A DNA stretch of 64,000 nucleotides from Siphonobacter aquaeclarae (lineage in GTDB: Bacteria; Bacteroidota; Bacteroidia; Cytophagales; Spirosomataceae): NCBI RefSeq assembly GCF_900103285.1, contig NZ_FNGS01000004.1, positions 291,960 through 355,959 on the forward strand. The letters are read 5' to 3'. Positions 41,062-50,105 of this stretch are shown in pieces. The stretch's first letter is position 1; every line of letters begins with the position of its first letter. The position numbers were made by a program, and so were the translations under genes. The notes below the pieces were generated by a model. It searched no databases, had not been told where the DNA came from, and worked only from the letters and a program-made list of their open reading frames with translations.

Positions 41062-43449
41062 ATGATTCGCCTGCTTCTTTTCTGGACTTTGCTCCTGCCC
41101 TGCTGCGTCGCCGCGCAGACGATAGACCTTTCCCGGGCTACCGCCGTCAACCTCGTTTCCGATAAACAAGTACTCCGCCGCAGTCTGGATGTATTGCAGG
41201 AGGAAGTTCAGAAACGGACGGGTATCCGGCTGCCTGTTGCGACACGTATACCTGCGCAATCATTCATCGCATTGGTTCTCGAAAAAGACAAGCAGCGTTT
41301 GCCGGAAGGCTACCGGTCAGCAGCATCCATCGGTCCGGAGGGATACAGCCTGGTCGCAGGTCCGAAAGGCGTCGCCATTATCGGAAAAGATGCCCGGGGC
41401 CTGCTCTATGGCGTGGGCCGGTGTTTGCGGAAGATGGAAATGCGTGCCGGAAAGCTGACAATTTCTTCCGAAGCCACCCTTACCAGTACGCCGAAATACC
41501 CCATTCGCGGGCATCAGCTCGGCTATCGCCCCAAAACCAACGCCTACGACGCGTTTACGGTAGCCCGGTTTGATCAATACATCCGGGACCTGGCCCTGTT
41601 CGGCGCCAATAGTATCGAGATTGTGCCGCCGCGCACGGACGACGATGCCACGAGCCGCCACATGGTACTCCCGCCGATGCGGATGATTGCGGAGCAATCC
41701 CGTATCTGCGCCGACTACGGCCTGGACGTCTGGATGTGGTACCCGAACATGGGTTCCGACTACTCCCACCCCGATTCCGTCCGGAAAGAACTCAACGAAC
41801 GGCGGGAGGTATTCTCGAAAGTACCGAAACTCGATGCACTCTTTGTTCCGGGCGGCGACCCCGGCGATCTCGAACCGGACGTATTGTTTGCCTGGCTGGA
41901 AAAGGAAGCCGCCGTACTGCGCGAGTATCATCCGAAAGCAAAAATCTGGGTTTCTCCACAGGTATTCCGCCCGACACAGGCCTGGTTTGATGCCTTTTAC
42001 AAGCATGTCAACAAGGAATATCCCTGGTTTGGCGGCGTCGTATTCGGGCCGTGGATCAAGACGCCCGTGCAGGAAATACGCAAGCTGGTAAAGCCGTCCA
42101 TTCCGATCCGGCATTACCCCGACATCACGCATAATTATGCCAGCCAGTACCCGGTTCCGCACTGGGATCTTGCCTGGGCCATGACCCTCGGGCGGGAGGC
42201 CATCAACCCGCGCCCGAACGATGAAAAAGCCATTCACAATGCCTTCGACGAATACGGAGCCGGCAGTATCTCCTACTCCGAGGGCACAAACGACGACGTC
42301 AATAAATTTGTCTGGAGCGATCAGGACTGGAACCCGGAAACGCCGGTGATCGAGACCCTGCGCGACTACGCCCGCCTGTTTCTCGGTCCGGATGTGGCCG
42401 AGCCGGTAGCGCAGGGCCTCCTGGCGCTGGAACAAAATGGCCGGGGTGCAGTACTTGCCAATGACCACATAGACCGGACGCTCGTGCAGTGGCAGGCACT
42501 CGAGCGAAGCGCTCCGGCAGCCGTCCTGAGCAATGCCCGGTTTCAAATGGGCCTGATCCGGGCCTATTTTGATGCTTATACCCGGAGAAGATTGCTGTAC
42601 GAAACCGAACTGGAGCAGGAAGCCCGCGACCGGCTGAGCGCCATCGCTCCGGGCAGATCCCTCGCCGCCATCGCCGAAGCGCGGCAGCTTCTCGAAAAAG
42701 CCTGGAAAATGCCTGTTCAGGCGGCATTACGAAGCCGCTGCATGGCGCTCGGAGATTCCCTGTTCCGGAGTATCGGCGCGCAGCTGACGATCGAAAAGCA
42801 CGGTGCTGCGGGAGGGCGGGGCAATTTCCTCGACAACATCGATATCCCGCTGAACGACGCGCCCTGGCTCCTCTCTCACCTCGCGCAGATCGAAAAAGTG
42901 GAAAGCGAAGACGAACGCCTCCGGCAGTTGGCAGAGATGCTTCACCGGACCGATCCCGGTCCGGGAGGGTTTTACGACCATTTCGGCGATCCGGCAAGCT
43001 GGAAGCGGGTACTCGGGCAGCTACCGTGGGAGCAGGATCCCGGCAGCCTGGTATCGCCGCGGGTAAGTTTCGGCGTCGGATTAGTAGGAGAAGAATGGGT
43101 GGACGAGATCAAAGCCACGGGTTTCAAAGGCCAGATCACGCCCCGCGCGTGGATGAAACAGGCGAAAGCGTTGTATAACCTGCCGCTGAAAATAGCTTAT
43201 TCCGACCTGGACCGTACTGCCACCTACCGCATGCGTATTTCGTATACGGGCCGGTTTCGCTCACGGATGAAACTGGTGACAGACGACGGGAGCGTCATCC
43301 ACGACTTCCTTCAAACCGGCGAGCAGCCGATTTTTGAATTTGACGTACCCCGCACTGTTACGGCCGACGGCGCCGTCACCTTTATCTGGAACTGCGGCGA
43401 AGGCGAGCGTGGCTCACAGGTGACGGAAATCTGGCTGATGAGGAAATAG
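41062..43449 (+). CDS. Secreted glycoside-hydrolase-like protein
   Basis: A 795-residue exported protein. The signal peptide ends near residue 19 (CVAAQ). Residues 20-130 look like the GH20b/GH67N-type small domain that precedes the barrel in hexosaminidases and glucuronidases (GPEGYSLVAGPKGVAIIGKDARGL). Residues about 145-420 look like a TIM barrel, with acidic, aromatic loop motifs (SIEIVPPRTDDD, WMWYPNMGSDY, LFVPGGDPGDLEPDVLF, SYSEGTNDDVNK). C-terminal helical and beta-sandwich domains follow. I cannot assign a CAZy family or substrate. It stands alone, without a neighbouring SusCD pair. Confidence 0.75.
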   Translation: MIRLLLFWTLLLPCCVAAQTIDLSRATAVNLVSDKQVLRRSLDVLQEEVQKRTGIRLPVATRIPAQSFIALVLEKDKQRLPEGYRSAASIGPEGYSLVAGPKGVAIIGKDARGLLYGVGRCLRKMEMRAGKLTISSEATLTSTPKYPIRGHQLGYRPKTNAYDAFTVARFDQYIRDLALFGANSIEIVPPRTDDDATSRHMVLPPMRMIAEQSRICADYGLDVWMWYPNMGSDYSHPDSVRKELNERREVFSKVPKLDALFVPGGDPGDLEPDVLFAWLEKEAAVLREYHPKAKIWVSPQVFRPTQAWFDAFYKHVNKEYPWFGGVVFGPWIKTPVQEIRKLVKPSIPIRHYPDITHNYASQYPVPHWDLAWAMTLGREAINPRPNDEKAIHNAFDEYGAGSISYSEGTNDDVNKFVWSDQDWNPETPVIETLRDYARLFLGPDVAEPVAQGLLALEQNGRGAVLANDHIDRTLVQWQALERSAPAAVLSNARFQMGLIRAYFDAYTRRRLLYETELEQEARDRLSAIAPGRSLAAIAEARQLLEKAWKMPVQAALRSRCMALGDSLFRSIGAQLTIEKHGAAGGRGNFLDNIDIPLNDAPWLLSHLAQIEKVESEDERLRQLAEMLHRTDPGPGGFYDHFGDPASWKRVLGQLPWEQDPGSLVSPRVSFGVGLVGEEWVDEIKATGFKGQITPRAWMKQAKALYNLPLKIAYSDLDRTATYRMRISYTGRFRSRMKLVTDDGSVIHDFLQTGEQPIFEFDVPRTVTADGAVTFIWNCGEGERGSQVTEIWLMRK

Positions 43450-43453
43450 CCTG

Positions 43454-43470
43454 GAGCAGAGGGCATGGGG
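43454..43470. repeat. Short heptamer array, family C
   Basis: Two clear units (AGCAGAG, GGCATGG) plus a degenerate one, in the convergent gap between the glycosidase and esterase genes. It matches the array at 4543 over 17 bases. Confidence 0.65.
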
Positions 43471-43513
43471 TAAAAGAGTCGGGAGACTGCTTCTTTATCG
43501 GTTTGGGCTCAGC

Positions 43514-44920
43514 TCATTTCCGGACGATGACGTTCTTCCACCAATCGTCCTGACCATCAATGCTGTAGTAGACGCCAAAATCCAGCGAAGGAGTATCCCG
43601 GGTCTTTGAATGCTCGACCCGCAGGTAGTAATTTCCTTTGCGAAGCGGCAACATGACCGTTTGCCTCGCGTGGCCGGTCGCAGTGTTGTAGCTGATCCAG
43701 AGCCTGTCGTCCAGCCACAAACGGGTACCCGGCGAAGGAGTCAGCTGAAAAACATAATAGCCATCAGCAGTGATCGGGAGTACTCCGGCGATTTTCCCAT
43801 CGGCAGTCCATTCTGCTGCCGTAATTTTCCCCGATGCATCTTGCTTTCGGTTGGGCTCTTTCGGGCGCAGAAAATCACCGGTCGTAACATGAACGGGTAT
43901 CTCCCGATCATATAATCCGCTTGTGGAGAATGATTTGACTCTCAGGCCGTCGGTTTTATCCACAATTAAGGCTCTATCCACACGCGTTGATTGAGCGTTG
44001 GGGATCGAGCCGTCAGTCGTGTACCGGATATCAGAATGATCCGTTTCCAGCAGTAATTTGATGGGTTTACCGGGAACAACAATCCCGCCGGTCAGGTGAA
44101 AACTCACGTTTCGGGTATAATATCCGAGGTAAGCGAATTTCAGGCCGTCGTAGTTGCCCTTGAAGGTGGTGGAGCTATGCGTTTCGTCCTCATACAGCTC
44201 GGAATCCCACCGAAGTCCCTCCGGATGAAGGCTCCGAAGCGTACTGTCCATGGCGTCCCGGCGCATGTAGTGATACGAGTATCCGTTGCGCCCGCCCATA
44301 TGCAGTACCCTGTTGCGAAATTTTGTACCGGGAAGTACCTGCGCGGCGAAGCCCGGAAAATAGCCGTTGGCATAATGCAGCGCAGCGTCCGCAATCACGT
44401 AGTACTTGAACGTATCCGGCGTTTTGAGCAACGCATACAGGGCAAACATGCCGCCAAAGGATGAGCCGCAAAGGCCGTTATATCCGCTGGTCCGGTACTG
44501 TCGGTTGATATGGGGAAGTAATTCGCGATTGAGAAATCCGAGGAAGTTTTGCGCGCCGCCCGAGTAAGCTATTTCCGGCGTCGGTTTGGGGGTAAGGTCC
44601 CTGTCCCTCAGGTTATACCCGTCCAGATATCGGTTCGGAACACTCACGATGATGATCGGCGGCATAAAGGAAATCGCACGAAGGTAATTGTGGATCATCG
44701 AGAAGGTATACGCGTTCCACTCTCCGTCCAGCACATACCAAACGTCATACCGGGCGGTATCCTGCCTGTAGGCTTTCGGCAGGGCGATTTCGATGGGGCG
44801 AGTCTCTTTCAGTATCGGGGAATAAAGCGAATCCCGGATCCATTCCTGGGCCATCGCGCCGGATGAAAGCGCGAGAAGGAAGGCGAGAAGGAAGGCAAGA
44901 AGGACGGGTACTCGCTTCAT
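43514..44920 (-). CDS. Secreted esterase-like alpha/beta hydrolase with C-terminal sugar-binding-like domains
   Basis: A 468-residue protein. The signal peptide is short and repetitive (MKRVPVLLAFLLAFLLALSSG). The hydrolase domain (about 25-270) is of the Fes/esterase-D type, with YVLDGEWNAYTF, the nucleophile elbow GLCGSSFGG and a later ETHSSTT His. A chitobiase C-terminal-like domain follows (IRYTTDGSIP, residues about 300-350) and then a PA14-like beta-sandwich with RLWLDDRLWI and YLRVEHSKT. It probably de-esterifies a carbohydrate polymer. ATG 44920 is preferred because it begins a normal signal peptide; an ATG at 44953 lies in frame upstream. Confidence 0.82.
   Translation of the reverse strand: MKRVPVLLAFLLAFLLALSSGAMAQEWIRDSLYSPILKETRPIEIALPKAYRQDTARYDVWYVLDGEWNAYTFSMIHNYLRAISFMPPIIIVSVPNRYLDGYNLRDRDLTPKPTPEIAYSGGAQNFLGFLNRELLPHINRQYRTSGYNGLCGSSFGGMFALYALLKTPDTFKYYVIADAALHYANGYFPGFAAQVLPGTKFRNRVLHMGGRNGYSYHYMRRDAMDSTLRSLHPEGLRWDSELYEDETHSSTTFKGNYDGLKFAYLGYYTRNVSFHLTGGIVVPGKPIKLLLETDHSDIRYTTDGSIPNAQSTRVDRALIVDKTDGLRVKSFSTSGLYDREIPVHVTTGDFLRPKEPNRKQDASGKITAAEWTADGKIAGVLPITADGYYVFQLTPSPGTRLWLDDRLWISYNTATGHARQTVMLPLRKGNYYLRVEHSKTRDTPSLDFGVYYSIDGQDDWWKNVIVRK
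44871..44906. repeat. Twelve-base tandem repeat in the esterase signal peptide
   Basis: Three copies of a 12-base unit (GCGAGAAGGAAG on the plus strand, third copy degenerate). Each unit codes four residues of the hydrophobic core (AFLL). Copy-number change would lengthen or shorten the signal core without a frameshift. Confidence 0.75.
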
Positions 44921-44941
44921 GATACTGCCTGTTTGGGTTGA

Positions 44942-45006
44942 CGCATGGGGCAAAGGGCAGAGGGAGGACGGTTGCCTACCCCATGCCCTTTGCCCTCTGC
45001 CCCCCT
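44942..45006. repeat. Heptamer-array hairpin, family C
   Basis: Three plus-strand units at 44942-44962 (CGCATGG, GGCAAAG, GGCAGAG) face three inverted units at 44981-45001 (CCATGCC, CTTTGCC, CTCTGCC). The units appear in a different order in the two arms, so the hairpin is not a simple copy. It lies in the tandem gap between the TlpA-like gene stop and the esterase start. Confidence 0.85.
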
Positions 45007-45008
45007 GC

Positions 45009-46223
45009 TTATTCCGCCAGCAACTTATCCATCAACCGGTTAAAATCCTCCACGTACTGATCGTAGTACTTCCCGGTACCGGGGCCGGAGAAACCGGTGT
45101 GGATTTCACGGACTTTGCCCGTTTTGTCGATGTAGATGGTCGTGGGATATCCCATGATCCGGTTCAGCATCGGCAGCGTAGCGGAAGCCGTCTGATCGGC
45201 TGCGCCTGCCAGTACCACCGGATACGGAATCTGGAAGCGGTCGACCATGCGTTTGATTTTTGGCGCGGCGACAGCAAAATCGTCGCTGCGTTCGTACGAC
45301 AACCCGAGGATTTCTACGCCGCGCTTCGCATTTTTCTTATACCAGGGGACGAGAAAGTTGGTTTCGTCCATGCAGTTCGGGCACCAGGAACCCATGATCT
45401 GGAGAATGACGACTTTTCCTTTGAAACGGGGGTCGTCGAGCGTCACCTTTTTACCGGACTGTGCATCGGGAAAACTGAAGGAAACCTTGTCAAATCCGGG
45501 TTTCAGAAAGGTCAGCGATTTTTCGTCCGGCAGCGCCGCTTTTTCATCTTTCACCGAAACAAAAGAAGCGTGGCCGCTCAGGCCGCTGAAGTAATCTCCG
45601 GAAATCTTGTCCTTTTCGAGGCGCGCCTTGAAGACAAACAGGTGCGAGCCATCATACGCGGAAAGGAAGAGGCTGTCGCCCACGATATCACCGTCGAGGA
45701 AGCGGTAATCGCCCGTCGGCGTCAGAAATGAAGCCGAAACACGTGAGCCTTTTTGTTCAAACAGGCCTACTGCTTCGGACGTCTTTCCGTCTGCCTGTTT
45801 GAAGGTCGCGGCATATTTTCCGGCGATGTTCCAGGAAGTCGGCTTCGGTTGCGGCGCAAACCGGTATTCTTTTCCGAATTCGGCGCGGAAGGGAAGGGTG
45901 AGCACCGCTTTTCCGCGCTTCTTTTTGTAGACGCCGGTCATCTGATTACCGGCTACTTTTCCGACCAGTTCGGCGTCAAAAAGCTCCATCGGAATATGCA
46001 GGGAATCACCTTTCAGGGTAGAAGCGTCCATCTTGAGGCGCTCTTTTCCGTTGATCGCCCAGACATTAAATGTGTTGGCAGCGCCGGCCGGCTCAATCTG
46101 CAGTCCGAACGGCAGGGCGCCCCCCTTGTTGAAGACTTCGGCACGCCAGATTCCTTTTTGTACCTGGGCATGGGCGAGGCTTCCGAGCAGGACTCCCGTG
46201 GCAACCAGAAAGATTTTTTTCAT
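45009..46223 (-). CDS. Exported TlpA-like thiol-disulfide oxidoreductase
   Basis: A 404-residue protein with a signal peptide (MKKIFLVATGVLLGSLAHAQ). A beta-rich N-terminal region of about 240 residues includes two lipocalin-like repeats, AGNQMTGVYKKKRG and SGDYFSGLSGHASF. The C-terminal thioredoxin fold has MGSWCPNCMDET (the CxxC pair), YERSDDF, and the cis-proline-like GYPTTIYIDKTGKV. It should act on disulfides in the periplasm, for example in cytochrome or extracellular protein maturation. It is separated from the esterase gene by family C repeats and is probably its own unit. Confidence 0.88.
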   Translation of the reverse strand: MKKIFLVATGVLLGSLAHAQVQKGIWRAEVFNKGGALPFGLQIEPAGAANTFNVWAINGKERLKMDASTLKGDSLHIPMELFDAELVGKVAGNQMTGVYKKKRGKAVLTLPFRAEFGKEYRFAPQPKPTSWNIAGKYAATFKQADGKTSEAVGLFEQKGSRVSASFLTPTGDYRFLDGDIVGDSLFLSAYDGSHLFVFKARLEKDKISGDYFSGLSGHASFVSVKDEKAALPDEKSLTFLKPGFDKVSFSFPDAQSGKKVTLDDPRFKGKVVILQIMGSWCPNCMDETNFLVPWYKKNAKRGVEILGLSYERSDDFAVAAPKIKRMVDRFQIPYPVVLAGAADQTASATLPMLNRIMGYPTTIYIDKTGKVREIHTGFSGPGTGKYYDQYVEDFNRLMDKLLAE

Positions 46224-46292
46224 AGGGAAGACTGATTATCAATGAAGTAAGGAAGTGCAAATGGTAATTTCAGTTCAGACTTCGCAAAACAG

Positions 46293-46324
46293 TTGATTTA
46301 CAATTGTAAATTTTGTTAATCTTG
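46293..46324 (+). promoter_or_regulatory. Promoter candidate of rsmH-ftsL-ftsI
   Basis: TTGA (46293-46296), 20-base spacer, TAATCTTG (46317-46324, one base off TAnnTTTG). A perfect 14-base palindrome (46297-46310) lies between the two elements and could be a regulator site. The ATG is at 46417. Confidence 0.45.
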
Positions 46325-46416
46325 TAACTGAAACTCCGGATTACTCTACTAAATAACAATGGTAGTAGGGAAAGTTCCCCGTCCGGGCGCGCATATTTTT
46401 CAATCGGGTTCCGAAC

Positions 46417-47340
46417 ATGTCTTCTGCTTTCGATTACCACCGTCCGGTCATGCTGGAGGAATGCCTGGAAGGGCTCAATATACAGCCGGATGGCATTTAC
46501 GTGGATGTGACCTTCGGCGGCGGAGGACACTCGAAAGCAATTCTGGAGCGGTTGGGCCCCGATGGCCGGCTCGTTGCCTTTGATCAGGATCCGGATGCCC
46601 GGAATGAGGCCCGGAAACTGGACGACAACCGGCTGTTGTTCGTCGAAGCCAATTTTCGCTATCTGAAAAAGTTTCTCCGGGTACACGGCATCAAGCAGGT
46701 CAACGGGATTCTGGCCGATCTGGGAATCTCTTCCCACCAGATTGACGTACCCGAGCGGGGCTTTTCGACGCGGTTTGACGGCCCGCTCGACATGCGCATG
46801 AACCCGAATGCCGAATTTTCCGCCCAGCAGGTCATCAACGAATACGGAGAGGCCGAGCTGCATAAGATCTTCGGGCTGTACGGCGAAATCAAGAACGCCC
46901 GGACCCTCGCCGCTGCCGTGCAGGCCGCGCGCATGAACCAGCCGATTCATACTGTTCAGGATTTCCGGAATGTACTTCAGCGCTTCGCCCCGAAAGGAAA
47001 AGAGTTCAAGTATTTCGCGCAGGTATTTCAGGCTGTCCGGATCGAGGTAAACGAGGAAATGACCGTGCTGGAAGAGTTCCTGACGCAGGTGCCGGAGGTA
47101 CTCGCTCCCGGCGGGCGACTGGTTGTGATGAGTTATCATTCCCTGGAAGACCGTCTCGTCAAAAACTTTATCCGCGCCGGAAAGTTTTACGGTGAAGCGG
47201 AAAAGGATTTGTACGGAAACGAGCTGAAGCCGCTGCGGTCGGTCACCCGGAAACCCGTAGAAGCCACCGCCGAAGAAATCGCCCTCAACCCCCGCGCCCG
47301 GAGCGCCAAACTCCGGATCGCCGAACCGAATATGGTCTGA
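46417..47340 (+). CDS. rsmH: 16S rRNA m4C1402 methyltransferase
   Basis: Methylates N4 of C1402 of 16S rRNA with SAM. The 307-residue protein has YHRPVMLEECLEGL at the N-terminus, the SAM loop DVTFGGGGHSKAIL (residues about 30-43), DLGISSHQID and DMRMN, and the C-terminal SYHSLEDRLVKNF. It normally opens the division and cell-wall cluster after mraZ. No mraZ is present upstream here. It is followed after three bases by ftsL. Confidence 0.96.
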   Translation: MSSAFDYHRPVMLEECLEGLNIQPDGIYVDVTFGGGGHSKAILERLGPDGRLVAFDQDPDARNEARKLDDNRLLFVEANFRYLKKFLRVHGIKQVNGILADLGISSHQIDVPERGFSTRFDGPLDMRMNPNAEFSAQQVINEYGEAELHKIFGLYGEIKNARTLAAAVQAARMNQPIHTVQDFRNVLQRFAPKGKEFKYFAQVFQAVRIEVNEEMTVLEEFLTQVPEVLAPGGRLVVMSYHSLEDRLVKNFIRAGKFYGEAEKDLYGNELKPLRSVTRKPVEATAEEIALNPRARSAKLRIAEPNMV

Positions 47341-47343
47341 TCT

Positions 47344-47679
47344 ATGGCATCGAAGTGGTCTAAATCGCTGGCCCGGTATTTCCAGGTCGGGCAATGGATG
47401 GGGCAGTCGACGCCCGGGCAAAAGATGTTCAACGCCTTCTGGGTGGTGTGCCTGTTGATTCTGTACGTCGGCTGGGTACTCCGCGGCGAGTCGCGTATCC
47501 GGCAGACAGACCGCCTCAAGCGGGAAATCGGCGAGCTGAACGCCGAGCTGACCTACGAAAAATCCAAGCTGATGCAGGAATCGCGCCAGTCTAAAATCGT
47601 GCAGAAAGTAGCGCCTATGGGGCTGCAGGACTACCGGAATCAGCAACCTCCTGTCAAAGTCGTCGTTCCTACGGAGTAA
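47344..47679 (+). CDS. ftsL: FtsL-like cell division protein
   Basis: A 111-residue bitopic protein. A cytoplasmic N-terminus of about 30 residues is followed by one transmembrane helix (MFNAFWVVCLLILYVGWVL) and a short coiled coil (RLKREIGELNAELTYEKSKL). Sequence is poorly conserved in this family; the call rests on size, layout and position between rsmH and ftsI. FtsL joins FtsB and FtsQ to activate FtsWI at the septum. Confidence 0.8.
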   Translation: MASKWSKSLARYFQVGQWMGQSTPGQKMFNAFWVVCLLILYVGWVLRGESRIRQTDRLKREIGELNAELTYEKSKLMQESRQSKIVQKVAPMGLQDYRNQQPPVKVVVPTE

Positions 47680-47697
47680 TTCAACCTTCTTATCATC

Positions 47698-49965
47698 ATG
47701 GCTGAGTCCAGTAACCTGAAAAGGCGGATCTTCATCCGGAGTATCATCGTATCGGTCGGACTATTGCTTTTCAGTATTGCCATCGCGGCCCGGATTGTGT
47801 ATGTCCAGCAGGTCGAGGGTAAGGAGTGGAAAGACCGGGCTGAAAATTCACGCTACCGGATTATTCCGGCAACGCGCGGAAATATTTTTTCGGACGATGG
47901 CAGTCTTCTCGTTACTTCCGTGCCGGAATACCGGGTAGGGATTGACCTCAGCGTAACGGTCCGGCACGCTGCCGATTCGGCACATTTCTTCAAAAACCTC
48001 GATTCCCTCAGCATCCACCTCGGTAAAATCCTGAAGGAGCCATCATCTACAATCCGCCGGCGGATTGTACAGGGCCGGAACAACCTCCTGCAGGTCATGG
48101 CCTATAATCAGGCGCAAACCGATACCGCCAAATGGGAAACCGAACCCCGGTACCTGTCGATCAGCCCGACGCCCATTACTTACGAAAAAAAGAAATGGCT
48201 CTTTGAGCAGACCAAGTGGGCTGTCCTCCGGAAAGCGACAGCCGAGGAAAAAAAGAAGGATAAAGAGCTGGAGCGCCGGGTATTCCGCTTCCGCTGGATG
48301 CCGCTCGACAGCGTCAAACTTTTCTCTACCGGCCTCAATTTTGAGCTCGTACCGAATCGGGATAAACCCTTTGGCAATACAGCGTCCCGCCTGCTGGGCC
48401 GCACCGACGACTCCCTTGTGAAAGACCCGCAGGGATCAGTAGTTGCCGTTATGCGCGGTGCGACAGGTATCGAGAAGAGCTTCAATGGCATGCTCGTCGG
48501 CCAGGAAGGCCACGGCTGGTTCGAAAACCTGCGGGGCAGCTGGCGACCGATCAACGAAGAAGATTCGCACCATGCCGTTCCGGGGCTGGATCTGTATACC
48601 ACGCTGAATGTCAATATGCAGGATGTGACGGAAGCAGCCCTGCTCAAGGCCGTCAAGCGGTATAAAGCGAAGTATGGCGTGGCGATTGTGATGGAAACGC
48701 AGACCGGGGAGATCAAAGCCCTGGCGAACCTCCATCATACCCGCGACAGTACGTATGTCGACGATCAGAACTTTGCTGTCAACTACCGCATCGCTCCCGG
48801 ATCGACGTTCAAACTGGCTACGATGATGTCGGTTTTTGAGGAAACCAAAGCATCTCCCAATGACCTCGTGAATACCACCGGCGGGCAGTATCTCCACCTT
48901 CACGACTCGAATAACCGGGGCTACGGTATTATTTCGCTGTATGGCGCCTTTATCCGCTCTTCGAATACGGGGATGGCGCGGACGCTGGTTCAGTATTTCG
49001 GGAGCAAACCCAATACGTTTGTCGACTACCTCCATAAATTCCACCTGGCGGATAAGCTTGATTTTCAGGTGGAAGTAAGTCGTGGTAATGAAAAACCGGA
49101 GGTTCACCGCCCCGGCGACCGGCTGTGGAGCAACAAGTCCCTCCCGACGATGGCTATCGGCGAAGAGCTCCGGATTTCGGCGATGCAGATGCTGGCTTAT
49201 TACAATGCTGTCGCGAACAACGGCTACTGGATTCAGCCGATTGTCGTGAAAACAGCCAAGCGCGGCGAGCTGGTCGAACGTGATTTCACCCAGACACAGC
49301 GCCGGGACAGCCAGAAGATCTGCTCTGAGCGAACGCTGGGTATCGTGAAGAAAATGCTGGAAGGGGTACTCGAAGACGCCAACGGCACGGCGCGGAGTAT
49401 CGCTCCCCTGACCTACCGCATCGCCGGAAAAACGGGGACGTCCATCAAATTCGACGGCAAAAAGAAAACCCGGCTGTACTACTCATCTTTCGCCGGCTAT
49501 TTCCCGGCGGAGAAGCCCCGCTATACCATTTTTGTAGCGCTGGATGAACCGCATAACCCTGAAACAGGTATGTCAGCGTATGGCGGCACAGCTGCGGCAC
49601 CCGTTTTCCGGGAGATTGCCGATAAGGTACGGGCTCTCGATCTGCAGATGCACCGTACCCTCCGCGGAAAAGCGCTGCTAACCTCTGAGTGGCAAAACGA
49701 ACTCGGAAATGCCCACCCGTCTGATCTCCGGCAAATTGCCTCGGGCCTCGGGATTCCGACCAATGCCAGCGGCTGGGACGAAGCGCCGCGTGGCTCCACC
49801 CGCAAAGTACCCAACCTCAAGGGTATGTCGCTGCGGGATGCACTGTATGTACTCGAAAACCGGGGATACCGGGTGCGCTATACAGGTCGCGGGCACGTAT
49901 TCGCCCAATCGCTGGAACCCGGGACAGACCCTGTGGATAAATCCATTGTACTGGAATTGAAATAA
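47698..49965 (+). CDS. ftsI: Septal penicillin-binding protein (transpeptidase) with PASTA domain
   Basis: Crosslinks septal peptidoglycan as partner of FtsW. The 755-residue protein has an N-terminal membrane anchor (about 12-32), a dimerisation/pedestal domain, and a transpeptidase domain. Active-site motifs are SxxK (S369-x-x-K372 in GSTFKLAT), SxN (S421-S-N423) and KTGT (from K578). Residues about 705-755 form one PASTA domain, usual in Bacteroidota FtsI. The next gene is not murE, unlike the standard cluster; a terminator follows directly. Confidence 0.95.
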   Translation: MAESSNLKRRIFIRSIIVSVGLLLFSIAIAARIVYVQQVEGKEWKDRAENSRYRIIPATRGNIFSDDGSLLVTSVPEYRVGIDLSVTVRHAADSAHFFKNLDSLSIHLGKILKEPSSTIRRRIVQGRNNLLQVMAYNQAQTDTAKWETEPRYLSISPTPITYEKKKWLFEQTKWAVLRKATAEEKKKDKELERRVFRFRWMPLDSVKLFSTGLNFELVPNRDKPFGNTASRLLGRTDDSLVKDPQGSVVAVMRGATGIEKSFNGMLVGQEGHGWFENLRGSWRPINEEDSHHAVPGLDLYTTLNVNMQDVTEAALLKAVKRYKAKYGVAIVMETQTGEIKALANLHHTRDSTYVDDQNFAVNYRIAPGSTFKLATMMSVFEETKASPNDLVNTTGGQYLHLHDSNNRGYGIISLYGAFIRSSNTGMARTLVQYFGSKPNTFVDYLHKFHLADKLDFQVEVSRGNEKPEVHRPGDRLWSNKSLPTMAIGEELRISAMQMLAYYNAVANNGYWIQPIVVKTAKRGELVERDFTQTQRRDSQKICSERTLGIVKKMLEGVLEDANGTARSIAPLTYRIAGKTGTSIKFDGKKKTRLYYSSFAGYFPAEKPRYTIFVALDEPHNPETGMSAYGGTAAAPVFREIADKVRALDLQMHRTLRGKALLTSEWQNELGNAHPSDLRQIASGLGIPTNASGWDEAPRGSTRKVPNLKGMSLRDALYVLENRGYRVRYTGRGHVFAQSLEPGTDPVDKSIVLELK

Positions 49966-49974
49966 TACGGCAAC

Positions 49975-50018
49975 TACATCAAAAAAGCCGGACGATACCG
50001 CCCGGCTTTTTTGATGTA
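49975..50018. terminator. Terminator after ftsI
   Basis: Seventeen-bp perfect stem, arms 49975-49991 and 50002-50018, with a six-T tract inside. It ends the rsmH-ftsL-ftsI message. Confidence 0.9.
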
Positions 50019-50105
50019 TCAACCGGTAGATCAGTCGTTTCTATCAATAAAAATGCTCCCGGTTTCAGAGGGGTAGTTTGACGGCGCATTCAACCTGCGT
50101 CGATC

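Noticed and set aside
46359-46583. Open frame upstream of and overlapping rsmH as a possible mraZ
   Set aside because: The translation shows no MraZ motifs, and it runs out of frame through the rsmH start. mraZ is absent here.
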